Shown here: piece after piece, positions 45,159-58,000 of the stretch | Position numbering within the stretch: the first letter of the stretch is position 1 | Layout: every line of letters starts with the position of its first letter | Assembly: GCA_019918135.1 (NCBI GenBank) | Contig: WBZZ01000820.1 | Span: forward strand, 1 to 64,000 | Direction: 5' to 3' | DNA: 64,000 nucleotides | Source: Paulinella micropora | Taxonomy: Eukaryota; Cercozoa; Imbricatea; Euglyphida; Paulinellidae | The notes under the pieces: model-generated | The model's input: only the letters and a program-made list of their open reading frames with translations | Database searches by the model: none | Told to the model about the DNA's origin: nothing | Position numbers and translations under genes: made by a program

Positions 45159-46576
45159 ATGAGCCTTCCAGCCTCATTTCCTCGCCCCAATTACGAACTG
45201 GTCAGCCAGGAAGTCTACCACCGAGAGGAATGCTTCAACATCTCTCGTACGCTGCGCACCAACCTCAAGGTCCCCTTCATAGACACATACAGGAAGGCCC
45301 TCACGGACGGCTCGGCCAAGAAGCTCTCGCCCCAGACGGACGGAATCAGCCGCGCCCACTTCATTAAGGTCGTACTAATGACTTTAAATAAGGATCTCGG
45401 CCCCCTCTTAGCGAAAGCAGTAAAGGACTGCCTTCTCAATCTTGAGGAGGAGCCTTTCCTCCCCAAGCCCCTTGAGCAGATGGTGGATTATTGGTTGGAC
45501 CCAACCACTTTCCACAAGTGGACCGCTTATAGAGGTGAGAGATACCTAACTATAAGTAGGTACAACGACCTTGCGAAAAAGGTCGGTTGGGTTCTGTCCC
45601 CGGACAACGTCCCCAGCTCCGCACGCTACGTGACGATTCCGGCACCAGCGGCCACGGCTGCTCCTACCATGGGCCCAACTCGCCCCCCGCTGGCAGGAGC
45701 GACGACTACAACTACGACTACGACTACGACTACGGCTACAGCTACGGTAGCGACGATGCCTCCGGCTACGGCGGCAGCATCGCCATCGCGCTTTATGGCG
45801 GCCCCGCCCCGGTAAGGTTTCCCCCAACTGGCTCCCAACGCTTTGGTGGCCCCATCACAGCCTTCCCAGGTCGGCCCTCTCGCCCTTCAGGGAGTAGTCT
45901 GGGCCCCATAGGCGGGCAGCGTTCCCTGTTTTCCCGACCGAGACCGGCTGCTGACGGGGCATTTTCCCCACTAGCATCAGGGTATGGTTCATCCCCGACC
46001 CCGAGGTTTTCTCAACGGAGCCCAAACCTCCCGGGATCATTCGCCTCCCCTCCTGACTACGAAGACAGCGGCGCGTTTTTTGTCTCCCCGTACGGAAGGG
46101 TAGTCGAGGAGGAAGAAGAGTCGAAAGTGCCTCTGTTCTCTTTCTCTCCAGAGCGAGGGGCAGAGCCAGCCGACGGTGACAGCCTCCCCCTATCGCCCCA
46201 AATCGGGCAGTCCTCAAGCCGACCCCGTTCTGCCCCTCCACGTATCGTGACTTTCTCCACAGTTAGGCAATCGCTCCCGCCAGCTGGTGGGAACGACGAA
46301 GATGGAGAGACCGGGACGGCGGTCGCGGAAACCGCAGCCTCCGCAGCGGTCACGCCAGAGGTAGCCGGAACGGCTTTAGCCAGCCCAGCTGCCCCGACGA
46401 TCGAAGTGGAGGTGGACAACCCTTATGGGAGCAGAGCAACAACTAGTGCATCCTCTAGTAGTGGCGAGCAGCCCTCGTCGAGTAGTTCCGAGCCGTCACG
46501 TATCCGGAATGGTATACACTTTAGTTGCAGCACCGAAAATATAGAGGAAATGATCTGTGATATATGGAACTTATAA
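45159..46576 (+). CDS. Unrecognised Ser/Pro-rich protein, possibly gag-like
   Basis: ATG at 45159 starts a ~150-residue helical, charged domain (MSLPASFPRPNYELVSQEVY...), followed by a low-complexity ACG/ACT repeat near 45705-45750, then a long Ser/Pro/Gly-rich region in an overlapping frame to 46576, with acidic patches (EEEEES). A GTAAGG at 45812 could be a splice donor. The last dozen residues are encoded by the 59-bp repeat described at 46543. It could be a host gene cut by an element, or the gag of a retroelement. Confidence 0.4.
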
Positions 46577-46632
46577 CTAGGCCGGTCCGGAAGGATTAAC
46601 TCAAATGACTAAAAGATCATTTCCTCTATATT
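46538..46632. repeat. 95-bp block with perfect 19-bp inverted ends
   Basis: 46538-46556 and 46614-46632 are perfect reverse complements (AATATAGAGGAAATGATCT). The interior is most of the 59-bp unit that recurs at 47080-47138. Confidence 0.85.
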
Positions 46633-47138
46633 AATGGTGGCGCCATTTGAGTTGGCTACCGAACGACTACAACGTCGTCTGAGGGAGATCAAAAAGCTCA
46701 AGTTCGACCACGTATCATAAGGATACACCTTGCGCCTGTTTCTTTCCAATCTTTCCCTTTTTATGACCCAGTCTGAGGCCGAGATCTTGCTGTGGACATG
46801 AAATAATTCCCAGTTTTCCAACTTCAATAGTTCTTCTCCGGGATCCAATTTGGTTGAATGCAAAATCAGCTTTAATGACAGTGAATTGACAGAACGGAAT
46901 CATGTTCCTGATCATATGCTAATCATATGGTAATTATGTGATATAATCACGAGATAGATCTTCTAGAAATAGTAGTATAACTGTCAATCACTGTAAATCA
47001 CAGTAATACAGTTAGTCGCATGTGCCAGTTGCATGTGAAAGACGAAGCTGGTCGTCAGCTCAGTAAATAATGGCAATACAGAGGAAATGATCTGTGATAT
47101 ATGGAACTTATAACTAGGCCGGTCCGGAAGGATTAACT
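46543..47138 (+). repeat. 59-bp identical direct repeats, 537 bp apart
   Basis: 46543-46601 and 47080-47138 are identical by eye. The right copy lies inside the LTR of the minus-strand copia half described next, so the left copy is probably a piece of the same LTR. Confidence 0.85.
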
Positions 47139-48868
47139 GGTATTTCACCACAATGTTAACAGGCAATCAATTTACATAACGGTTGAGGAATATGATAGAA
47201 TATTGTGCAATATTGTGTGCTACACTCCCCCCGAAGTTGATTGCCCCGCCCCGCTGGGCGGCCTACCTTATCAATCTATGTACCTACCTTATCACTTTAT
47301 GTAGAGCACTCGCATGATAGCTGATGAATCCTAAGTATTCTCAGAAGAGAGAATTCCTTAGCTTTCATCAAACTCTCATGTCTGAAGATCTCCTCGCGCT
47401 TGCGTCGATTGCGTACTGACGTCAAAAGTAGCTATTTACGAAATCAGTCTAGTATTTAGTTAATACTCAGACATTGCTACTTTTATTGGCGGATAATTAT
47501 TACAAATCATAGTCACTAAGTTTGACCTTAAATTGGTCCACGAGTCGAGTAAACTGTGGCGCTGAAAGTGACTTAGTGAACACGTCCACCAAATTGTCAG
47601 TTGAGCCGATCTTCCGGCTCGTAATTCTACCACTCCGTTCCAGCTCCGCGATATAGCGGTGCTTGAGCGCCAAATGTCTGGAGCGTTGACTGCCGAATCC
47701 GTTCGTCGTCGTCAGTATGGAGCCTTGGTTATCCCCATACACCGTTGAAGGCCTTGGCAGCGGGATGCCAATCTCCTCGCAGAAGTTCTGAATCGCGATG
47801 GTGTTGCGCGCGGCCGCAGACATAGCTATGGTCTCCGATTCTTGCGTTGACATCGCCACGGCCGACTGCCGTCTCGAAGACCAGAAGACAGGTACCGTCA
47901 TCACTTGCAATTCGCCAGATCGTGACCGACACGTAAACTTACACTTGCCAAGGTCGGCATCTGCATACGTATGCAAATCAATCGTACGCCAGTCTACATT
48001 CGATGGGAAAAATATACCTCGCTGGTGTCTCAACGATCTATAGATCCTTCCAATCATACCGTACGCCACATCCGGTTCCCTATGCATATAAATACATAGC
48101 TTGTTAACTGCATATGCGATCTATGGCTGGGTTTGTGACATGGGCCAATGAAGCTCCCCAGCTAACTTACGCAAGGGCCAATGTCGTAATTTGGCATCCG
48201 GGTCAGCCGGCTTGGGCTCCTGCTCTGTGCACGGTGTCACCGATGGCTTGGCGTTGTCAAAGCCTCTATCCTGCAACAAGCCCTCGATATATGCCTTCTG
48301 ATGGATAAGCAGGCCATTTTCGTATCTCTTAAATTGTACGCCACAGAATACTTCCACCTCACCTTTGTCCATGAAACGAAACTTTGCAACATGAAGCTGT
48401 CTAATCAGTTCGTCATACTGCTGCTCCTTCATGCAAAAAGCAAGCATGTCGTCGGTACGCAATAGTATGATCCACGGTAGTCCTTTCGTTGTATGCCAAA
48501 GCCGGTGGGAAAGTATCGTCTGCATCCTTCAGATAAAAGACACAAGCATCAACAGTTGACTGAAGGTAACCCAGACTACGAAGAAAGCTCCAGATATGGT
48601 TGTACCACCGTCTGCCGGCCTGAGGCGATCCGTAAAGTGCCTTCAGCACTCGCCAAATTTTGTTGGGTTGTTCCTGCAGTTTACAGTCATCAGGCGGTAC
48701 TGCATAGCATACTTCCTGCATATTCGCATGTGAATACGCTTGACTGAAGTCGACGTGCTTGATCAATGCATTTAAAGCCACAAGCAATGAGCAAAGTGTT
48801 AACAGGAATATGTGTTGTGCAACCGGAGATGACGTTTCATAGGGACTGATATGCTGAAATGGAATCAT
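46830..48868 (-). mobile_element. Copia element 2, left (minus) arm of an inverted pair, fossil
   Basis: Minus strand: reverse transcriptase from VDFSQAYSHANMQE and LKALYGSPQAGR (48868-48413), later RT (IILLRTDDMLAF; CGVQFKRYENG) and RNase H (QESETIAMSAAARN, YGDNQGSIL; 48087-47500). The polypurine tract at 47225-47232 and an LTR starting TGTAGCACAC at 47224 and running left to about 46830 follow. It is broken in about two places and lacks the 5' part of the element. Confidence 0.82.
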
Positions 48869-50940
48869 TTTATTCCCATAAATAACAAGCCTAGATTTGT
48901 TGATACAACCAAATATCTAGCTTTTTGCGCAGCCTGGGATATTTACAGTCGACAGTGGACGCATGCGTGGTTTTATTTGAAAGGAACTGACGACTCCTTT
49001 CCTCCGGCGATGGTACGTGGCGCAAGGTCACTACCTTGGATAGTTCTGCTGCGAACTGATAATATGCTTGTTTTCTACATGAAGGAAGAGCAGCATGAAC
49101 GGTTGATCAGCAAGCTCAGGGAAGGCGAAGTTCAGATTCACCGATAAGGATGACGTGGAGGTATTCTGTGGCATGCAGTTCAAACGTTTTGACAACGGTT
49201 TGCTTATACACCAACAGGCGTATATCGATGGGCTACTTCAGGATCGAGGATTCGACAATGCGAAGCCATCAGTCACGCCATGCACGGAACAAGAGCCACA
49301 GCCAGCCGACCCGGCAGCTCAGCTGAGACAATGGCCACTACGGAAGCTGGCAGGAGAGTTAATTTGGCCAATGTCGCAAACCCAACCGCAGTTGGCATAC
49401 GCCGTAAACAGACTATGCATTTATATGCATATAGAGCCGGATTTGGCCCACGGCATGATTAGTAAGATTTACATATCGTTGCGTGATCAACGAGGATTGT
49501 TTTTTCCGTCGAACGTGGACTGACGGACTATTGACTTGCACACGTACGCAGACGCGGATCTGGGGACATGCAAGTTTACGCACCGGTCACGATCAGGTGA
49601 GTTGCATATCATCACGGGACCTGTATTTTGTATTTTTGGTTATCGAGACGTCAATCTACGGTCGCCATGTCCACGCAGGAGTCCGAGACTATTTCGATGT
49701 CGTCGGCAGCGCGCAACACAATAGCAATACAGAACTTTTGCAAGGAAATTGGAATACCCTTGCCGACGCCATCTACCGTTTACGGGTACAACCAAGGATC
49801 GATATTGACGACGACCAACGGATTTGGGAGCCAGCGATCAAGACATTTGGCCTTGAAACACCACTACATAGTTGAGCTTGAACGTAGTGGTAGGATTACT
49901 AGTCGTAAAATTAATTCCGCTGACAACTTAGCTGACGTGTTTACGAACGCGTTATCGGCACCGCAATTTACGCGACTAGTCGATCAGTTCACTGTAAGGT
50001 TAAAAGATTTCGACCTTACTTGAAGAAAAATAAAGTCTGGTGTTAAATCTCTTACTGGACTTTATTGCTCGTGTTACGCGAATACAACTATTCGACTTCA
50101 AGCTTCGAGCTATGCAAGAGGAAGCATCGGCTTCGTTTTTCAGACTAAGGACCTTTGCTACAAAGATTTAGTACAGAGTTAGAGATGGAATTGAGTCATC
50201 TGTGCAGATGTGAACTCCGGGGAGAGTATAATATTTTATTCGGTCACACCCTATTGGGGAGTAGGGGTGTGTAATAAGAGAGGGGAATGATGATATTTAC
50301 TTATATACCACCATTAATGGGAGACAGATGAAGGTTTGATGAAAGCTAAGGAATTCTCTCTTGTAGAGTGTATTTTGATTTCAGCTGCATTCTGCGAGTG
50401 CTCTAAGTGATTTCAGCTGCATTCTGCGAGTGCTCTAAGTGAAAATGATAAGGTAGGCCGCCCGCGTAGGGCGGGGCAATCAAGTTCGGGGGGAGTGTAG
50501 GACACAATATTATTCCATATTTGATCATATTCCTTAACCGTTATCGAAACTTGATTGCTGATGAGAATTGTGGTAAAACACCACAATATTACCATTTATC
50601 ATCCCAGACCGGCGTGATATGAATTACCATTATAGCTGTCTCATTTCCCTTTTTATTACCTTTATTGTCTGCACTGGCGATCAGTAGCAGGATCATATAA
50701 TCACAGTAATCATATGAGAGATGACAGTAATGAACGTAGCTTATTATTCACTGATGCGAGTCATTTACAGTTATCAATATTAATTCTATAAAGATCTATC
50801 TCGTGATCATATAATTGATTTATCCATATGATTTACACAGTTCAGTTCCATCTTTTCATCATCATTAAATCTCGTTTACCGATTGACAAATTACTGTTCC
50901 TGATTGACCATTTACGGATCCCGGCATTATTGAAGCAACA
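48869..50940 (+). mobile_element. Copia element 2, right (plus) arm of an inverted pair, fossil
   Basis: Plus strand mirror of the left arm: later RT (IVLLRTDNMLVF; CGMQFKRFDNG), RNase H (QESETISMSSAARN) ending at 50023, the same 3' noncoding region, a polypurine tract (50486-50495), and an LTR starting TGTAGGACAC at 50496 and fading near 50940. It is related to but clearly diverged from the left arm, and broken in a few places. Confidence 0.82.
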
Positions 50941-52139
50941 TAGCACTCCCTCGAGTTGAAACAGGTTCATGGATTGAGCCAGGGTAAGAATGTCCTCCTT
51001 CAACTGGTAGCAGCAGTACTTCTTCTGATTGATGAAGAACTCCTTCATGATGCTGTTGACATGCTTCAACTTGCACTCAGAGAGCCTTTGCACCAGAAGC
51101 TTCATTTCGTCCAACAGGCTAGGCTTGTCCTTTCGAATCCAGTGCAGTTCGTTGATGCTGTCGATTACGGCCTTGTCCATATCCTCGCGAATGTCATGGC
51201 GGGAAAGAAGCTTCTTCCACACCTTCCAAAGCTCGCGCATGTGAGACAACACGTAGGTTCACATCGAGTTGAAGGTAGCTTGGTTGATCTTGCGGGAAAG
51301 AGCAAACTCCTGTTTCAAAGTACCCAACAACTTTTGAATCGACTTTGCAGGTTGATCCTTGAGTCGCAAAATCGCAAGGTAGGCCTGGTTGTGTGCAGTG
51401 ATGGCGTTCTCCCCAAACGTGTTCTTGCGTTGTGTCTGCGCCACGCGATTCTCGTATGCGCACAACAGACTGACGGCACGCCGAACTTTCTCGTTCCATC
51501 TCACGAATCGAAGCTTCGAGATCTTGATGACTTGTCACAACGACTGCGTGGGGTAGATTCGATGCAGGCGCTGAATTGCGTTGGAGGTGTGGAGGCACAC
51601 GAAGGCCTCCATGTGCAGCTTGCCTTCCTTCATCTTGTCGCTCCGAAACGTTTGCAGCTCCGTGCGCTTGTCCAACGAAATGTTGTTCCAGTCCAGTTTG
51701 GCGCCCTTGCTGTCGATGAGGCCTGCAGCTTTCCACTTTTTCGTACAGTCATTGACAGTTTCTCGGTCGCTGAAAGCAGGAGGCTCCATCAAGTCGTTGT
51801 CCTCTTCGTCCAAGCCAAACTCTTTTTCAAAGGTAATCTTGTCCTTGGTGTCCTGCAGCCAACCCACCCACTCGATCTTGTCGTTGGGTTTGCCACTCAT
51901 GTAGAAATTGTTCACGTGTTTGCCGACATGATTCTCGTCCAGCGAGCGGTCGATGACTCCCTTGTGCGGAGCACCTGCGATCTCGTCCGGCAGAACTTCG
52001 ACGTTGTCGTACGAGAGCGAAGAGATGTCTTGGGTTGCTGCCTGGACCAAGGTCCTCGTTTCTGAACAACACATAGCACTTTTATGCATAAAAATCACAA
52101 TCACAGACAAGCTCAAATGACTTTCTGAAAAGTACCAGC
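50941..52139 (-). mobile_element. Unrecognised ORFs, possibly a gag-like remnant
   Basis: Minus-strand ORFs (52116-51535, 51504-51259 and 51252-50842) are charged and helical (DKITFEKEFGLDEEDNDLM; LKQEFALSRKINQATFNSM). No domain is recognised. Flanked by a copia LTR on one side and the gypsy element on the other, they are most likely the gag part of another retroelement; interrupted a few times. Confidence 0.35.
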
Positions 52140-52385
52140 TGTTACAATCCCCGAAGATAGCTCAATAAAAAGTCGGTAATACAACCAGACACAAATCCCC
52201 AAAAGAGAATGATGTCTCGTTATATTATCTCAGTGAAGCAGAAAAGAAAACGGCAACAGACCAAGGTTAAAATGGCATTAGGTCAAATCCGGCCAAACGA
52301 TATTGAAAATAATGGAAAAAACTAGGTGCACCTGACACCAGAAAAAGGGTACTTTTTACCGGCTATCCGGGGGGTGATGCCTACA
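52140..52385 (-). repeat. 3' LTR of the gypsy element
   Basis: 246 bp, ends TG...CA; about a dozen differences from the partner at 62313-62559. The internal neighbour on the coding strand is the polypurine tract AAAAAAACGGGAAGGGG. Confidence 0.93.
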
Positions 52386-53180
52386 GTACCCCTTCCCGTT
52401 TTTTTGACGGAAATATGCAATATTTTCGTCATATAATTGCTGATTTCTTTTCTGCACAAACGCTACGGGGTGTCGCAACTAAGTGCATTAACCCACGGAT
52501 AGACGGTGCAGTGGATATATAAAACGCATACGCCAGACACGAGTCAACTATAAATCTCCAGCCTCGTTTTTGTAAATAAAAACTCCTCCTTCCACACTTG
52601 TTGCCCCCCCCGTAACTTAATTCTGAGGCAGTATGTCAAGAACAAATAGTATTACTATTGCAATAAAAGCAGCGTTATAATTTTTCTCCTTCTCCAAAAA
52701 CACTTCCGATCAGTAAATACATTGTCTTTTAATAACATACCCTTGTATTCAATCGGTTACCTTAATATAGTACTAGGGGGCCAGACCTAATAACTATATC
52801 CAAAGCCGGGGTGAGTGAGCCCGACCATGCGATATGCCGACACAAGTAGAGACGGACCGTGCTGGTATGACGATATTAAGTATATCCAAAGAAAAAAATT
52901 TAATATGTCTACTATGAGAACATTTTTTGAGAACATCACCCTGGATACTTGAAGCAGGGTCGTACCAGGAACACCATCGCTAAACTCACAAGCGATCCCC
53001 TTATACGGTGTCGTATCCATTTGCCGATTGACCCTCGCACTCATATGTTGCGATAAAAATGCCAAGTAACAACAATGGTATAAAAACATTTTAATAAGAC
53101 ATGATCTGACATGGGCACTATGAGATTAATCCACATGCAGCTTTCAATGTCCGACGCGTGATAAAAGAAAAAAATGTCAC

Positions 53181-53909
53181 TTACTGCCTTCGTCGCCTTG
53201 CGCGAACCCCTTTGCCAGGTGGCGGGCCGCCAACAAAAGTCAAGTCAAACTTCGACTCCTCCAGAATGTCCCATATTTTGTTAGGGATGGCGCCCAAAGA
53301 TAAGTCAAAAGGAATATCAAGCACTCCTCTAGGCAGTGACTGAATAGTCCACGCAGTGTGGTCTTTGTCTCGAAGTGTAATAGTATCATCCCATGTCCCG
53401 AGATTTTTCGCGTCTTTGTACACCGGTAAATATTGTCTAGCTTTTGGATCCTCAACAGGGTCCATGCTTCTCCAAAAATGGAGTACCGGTTGTATCGTTT
53501 TTGCTGCTAAGGATCTCTTCGATGTCCGTGCTGCCCGTGTAGTCTGCGGGACCGCCACAGCTCGCATGAGATAAAGATCTGAGAGAGTGTCATCGGCAAC
53601 ATGAGATTCTGCTGGTCTCAACAGATAAAAAGCGTCTCGGACCCACTTGATCGCCGCAATCGCCTCTCCTTCCTTCCATCGCACATGTCGAATGTCCACA
53701 TTACCCGCGTTCGGGTTAGTGTCCTTCTCCCCTCCTCCTCCATGGACATCCGTCGCTCGCATCGACCTTGCCACCTTCCTCGGTTGGTCGAAGATGAGAT
53801 CGTTTTGCGCTCTCCTCCTCTGCGCCTCCGTGAACTTCTCCTTCGTACCGCCGCGGACTATGGGGGCTTTAGACTGAGTCCCCGCCGCGCTTTTGCGGTT
53901 TGAGTCTTC
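53181..53909 (-). CDS. ORF downstream of integrase in the gypsy element
   Basis: About 200 residues, basic at both ends (RKVARSMRAT..., KGVRARRRRQ), with a globular-looking centre (WVRDAFYLLRPAESHVADDT). No envelope features such as a signal peptide or membrane segment are seen. It may be a pol C-terminal extension or an extra ORF. Confidence 0.45.
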   Translation of the reverse strand, partial: EDSNRKSAAGTQSKAPIVRGGTKEKFTEAQRRRAQNDLIFDQPRKVARSMRATDVHGGGGEKDTNPNAGNVDIRHVRWKEGEAIAAIKWVRDAFYLLRPAESHVADDTLSDLYLMRAVAVPQTTRAARTSKRSLAAKTIQPVLHFWRSMDPVEDPKARQYLPVYKDAKNLGTWDDTITLRDKDHTAWTIQSLPRGVLDIPFDLSLGAIPNKIWDILEESKFDLTFVGGPPPGKGVRARRRRQ

Positions 53910-55064
53910 CTAACTCTCCTTCTCGGTCTCCTCCTTCTCCGTGACCGGTGCCCGATAGGCATTCTCCTCCTCTAAGGTATCCTCCTTCTGTATAGGCGGT
54001 ACCTCTTGGAAGTCCTCCTTCATCCGTTTCAACGCCTCCTCAACGGATTCATCCTCAAGTAAGAAGGGGTCATATTTGATCAGCCTTCGAACATTCACAA
54101 TCTGCATCTTCCCTCTACCCCTGATCTTATAATTCAGAGGTCCCATCTGTTCCATGATCTGGTATGGTCCTTTCCAGTGGGTAAACAGCTTAGAGCTAAC
54201 CCCCTTAGGGACTTGAGGATGGTACAAGAGTACAATATCCCCAACCTGGAAACGGACTTGATCTAAGTGCGCTTGTCGCACTCCTTGTGCGTCAGTCTTT
54301 CTGCGCTCCGCCTCCCTGTGCGCCGCAACTATTTGTTCCGCCTCCATCTTCGCTCTTAGTCTCATCCCGAACAACTCATCCTCATCTGCCCAAGTGTCTT
54401 TTGGATGCAGAAGTGAGGTTGGGATATTAGGCTCTCGGCCGTAAACCAATTGATATGGCGAGACTGAGCTCCTGGCTCCTCCTAATGCCGATGAGGGTAG
54501 ACAGTTCATTGCAAAGGCAAATGAAGGTGCTGCCTCCACCCAGGCTCTCTGATTCTCCTTCTTCATACAGTACATCTTAAGCGAGGCTTTGAGAGGTCTA
54601 TGTACCCGCTCGATCTTGCCATTCGCTCTCGGGTTATAGGCAGTAACATATTGCCATTTCATCCCGTAGTACTTAGATAGTCTGTCGATGACTTCATTAT
54701 TAAAGTCAGAACCTCGATCAGAACATATCTTTCTAGGCACTCCGATCTGCGAGACGATCCTAATATCGATCAGAGCCTCCGCAGTTGTCTTGCCTGTAGC
54801 GTCCTTAACAGGAACAACCCAGACATAATTGGTGGCTCGATCTATTGCGGTAAGAAGGTATCTGTACCCTTCTGCCGATTCGGGGAAAGGTCCCACATGA
54901 TCGATGTGTAAAAATTCAAACATCCCGGCGTGTAACGGGAATGTACCGATCAGGCCAAAGTTCGCCTTCAGCGGTGTCTTTGTGGTTTTGCATGGGATGC
55001 ATGCGTCCACTTCCCTGTCTATCTCCTCCTTCATCCCTTTCCACCAAAATCGCCTCGCTATGAA
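53910..55064 (-). CDS. Gypsy integrase
   Basis: The core shows the D..D..E pattern: FLHIDHVGPFPESAEGYRY, then CSDRGSDFNNEVIDRL, then NPRANGKIERVHRPLK. The C-terminal part (QVRFQVGDIVLLYHP...FTHWKGPYQIMEQ) matches the GPY/F module common in gypsy integrases. A zinc-binding-like N-terminus (HNCPLLAHPGRQRTH) is at the end of the preceding ORF. Confidence 0.88.
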   Translation of the reverse strand, partial: FIARRFWWKGMKEEIDREVDACIPCKTTKTPLKANFGLIGTFPLHAGMFEFLHIDHVGPFPESAEGYRYLLTAIDRATNYVWVVPVKDATGKTTAEALIDIRIVSQIGVPRKICSDRGSDFNNEVIDRLSKYYGMKWQYVTAYNPRANGKIERVHRPLKASLKMYCMKKENQRAWVEAAPSFAFAMNCLPSSALGGARSSVSPYQLVYGREPNIPTSLLHPKDTWADEDELFGMRLRAKMEAEQIVAAHREAERRKTDAQGVRQAHLDQVRFQVGDIVLLYHPQVPKGVSSKLFTHWKGPYQIMEQMGPLNYKIRGRGKMQIVNVRRLIKYDPFLLEDESVEEALKRMKEDFQEVPPIQKEDTLEEENAYRAPVTEKEETEKES

Positions 55065-58000
55065 CTAATGAGTTCTTTGTCGACCCGGATGTGCCAGTAA
55101 GGGGCAGTTATGGGCTGCGACATATATAAAGCGCCTCAACTTCTCTGGTACCCAGAGAGTCCATTTGTCAGGCTGTGATGCAAATTTGCCATGCTGGCCC
55201 TTGTACCACAATAGCCCATCTCTCCACGCCATCTCCTTCATCTGATCTTTGATCTGTGGAGTCTTTTTAAGCTCATTAGGGTTCTTGTATAACGTTATGA
55301 GCTCCTTGAACTCCGGATCCGTCGCCTGTTGCTGCCTCCACGCGGTAGGCGAGGCGATATGAATAGTACCGTCCTCCAACCTTACTCCTACCCTTTCCGG
55401 GTCTTCATCAAGCTCGCTTCGATTTTCCTGTGGAGGTTCAGTACAGACCTCAGTCGTCTCCTCCTCTTCTTTTATATTCGCCTTCGCGTTCTCGTATGCC
55501 TCATAAGACCACTCAGCGTCTTCGAGAACATGCGCCTCACAGCATATGCCATGCTCCGGGCCTTGAGGACTATATCGTAGACCCGTGCGGTCATAACGAA
55601 CGCCTCTTGCCATCTGCATCGCCTCTATGTGGCTCACCTCGTATACCTTGTCCGTGGACAGGTCCATCATCTCCACTGATGATACGAGAGCCGACACCTC
55701 CGACTGAAACTCTAGCCTGGAAAGGCTATCAGCGACTACGTTTCGCTTTCCCGGTAAGTAGACCATCGTGAAATTGAAACATGACAAGAAAGCTTGCCAC
55801 CGCGCCAAACGGCCGGTTTGTTCATGATTCATCAACCAAAGAAGGTTGTGATGATCGGTCCTAACCGTGAATAGAGGTCCTCCCCACAAGTATTCTCTGA
55901 GCCTCTTGAGAGCCCATACTACTGCCAACGCCTCCCTCTGTCGTGTGCAGTAATTTCGCTCCGCCGCACACAGCTTTCTACTAATAAACATGATCGGGCG
56001 CAACTTTTTCTCCTCATCTTCCTGTTGCAGCACCGCGCCAATCGCAAACTTAGATGCATCCGTGTCGACTACGAACGGCTTCGTAAAGTCGGGCATCATA
56101 AGTACTAATCCGCCGTCCTTGGGATCTTTGTAAATGAGATCTTTGAGCGTATTAAACGCCTGCAAAGCCTCCTCATCCCACTTCTCAAAGTCTCCAAAGT
56201 CAATCATCTTCTCCAGCTTAGCCCGAGTTGCACCCCAATCGGGTATGAACTGGCTGTAGTACTGTGCCATCGCAAGAAAAGAGTGTAACTCCGTGCGATT
56301 CTTTGGCAACTGTCTACTCATGATCTCCTCCCTCTTTTCGCGCTATATCGAGACCCTATTATGAGAAATCTCGTAACCCAAATACGTCACACTTGTCCTG
56401 GCAAGCTGACATTTCTTTAGGTTGCATTTCAGGCCAAATGCTCCGATGCGCCTGAAGACATCTGACAAGTGATCGATATGCTCTTCCATTGTGTTAGAGT
56501 ATACGATGATGTCATCGATGTAACAAAATGCATATTCTCCCGCCTTCTGTCCTCTCCTTCTCATAAAACCATCCTCCGACTGGTCGTCATATTGACCGCT
56601 CAACATCTTCTGCATCGCCTTCTGAAAGAGCCCCGGGGCCTGTTTGAGTCCCATTGGAAGCACCTTCCACTGGTATATTTCCATACCCACGACGAATGCA
56701 GTCAGCCATCTGGATTTCTCGTCCAGTGGTATCTGCCAGAAGCCGTTCTTAAGGTCAATGACCGAATAGAATTTAGCATTCCGCAGCACCCTTCTGCCTT
56801 CTTCTAAGGTCGGCAGAGGATTTCTCTCTTCCTCTAGCACCTTATTCACACGGGCATAATTGATCGTCAAGCGCCATTCTCCTCCTGGCTTAGGGACGAT
56901 TTTCGGTTGAGAGACAATTGGAGATGTAGATCTCTCAATAAAGTCCTCATCGAGCAACTGTCTCACATTCTCCTCCGCTATTTTTGCCTCATGTATGCTC
57001 AAATTTGCCCTCCGTGGTGCCGGAGATGGCTCCGCACCCGGTATCTTGTAAATGACAGCAGTGAAGTCATCCGACTTTACACCACCTGCCCGAGGAGGGT
57101 CGAAAATTTCTCTGTACGCCTCCATCTTAGCTTTGAGAAACGCCTTCTCTCTCTCCGAACCCACTCCTTCTTCTAAAATTTTCCGCGCCGCCGCTTGGAA
57201 ATCTTCCTCCGACATCTTCTTATGCTCCTTGAGGGGCGCTAAGTCCTCCTCCAAACTCAAATCTTCCTCGGACAAATCGTCTAGTCCCGTTCTTTCATAC
57301 GTGACTGTGTCCGGCTCATCATCATGACCCAGCCCGACAAGCATATCAATAAGGTTCGCGTATTGTATCGGAGCCTTACGGGTGTAGAAACCATCAAAGC
57401 ATGTGAAAGCTTGAGGTATCAATTTCAACTTGTCCTGGGCTCTGAGCTTTTGCTTGTATGCACTGCTCTGCTCCCGAGACCCGAGTCGACAAGCCACCAC
57501 TAACTGTTGCTTGCGAGAAGGAACAGGTATAGGATGATCAATAAGCCGGTCCCTTATCTCCTGTGCCCAGATCGCCTTCTCATTGTATGGCAGAATGACA
57601 GTATACGGCTTGTTACTCTCAAATAGAGTCCGTAGACACTTTTTCACTTCAGTTAATGAGCGCGGCCAGGTAGGCACATCGCCCCAAAAGTTCGTGATAA
57701 AAGTTTTAATGTCATCCGCTGGAGTATCGGGGATACGCCCCTTCCTCCTTGGCACAAACGCCTCTCTCTTCTCATCTGACACCTTCGCATGGTAACAGTA
57801 GCCATTAGTAATATGGACATCTGCCCCGCCACCTTCTGCGAATCTGGCCAACGACGGGCACTGTTTCGCAGCACATATTATCTCCTCATTACGCGCTACG
57901 ACTAAGTCATCAATAGACTTTCTGTCCCATGCGGGAATCGTAACCGTATACGCCTGCATCTCCGTCTCCCAATTGTCGGTCCAGGTCAGTTCCTCCGGCA

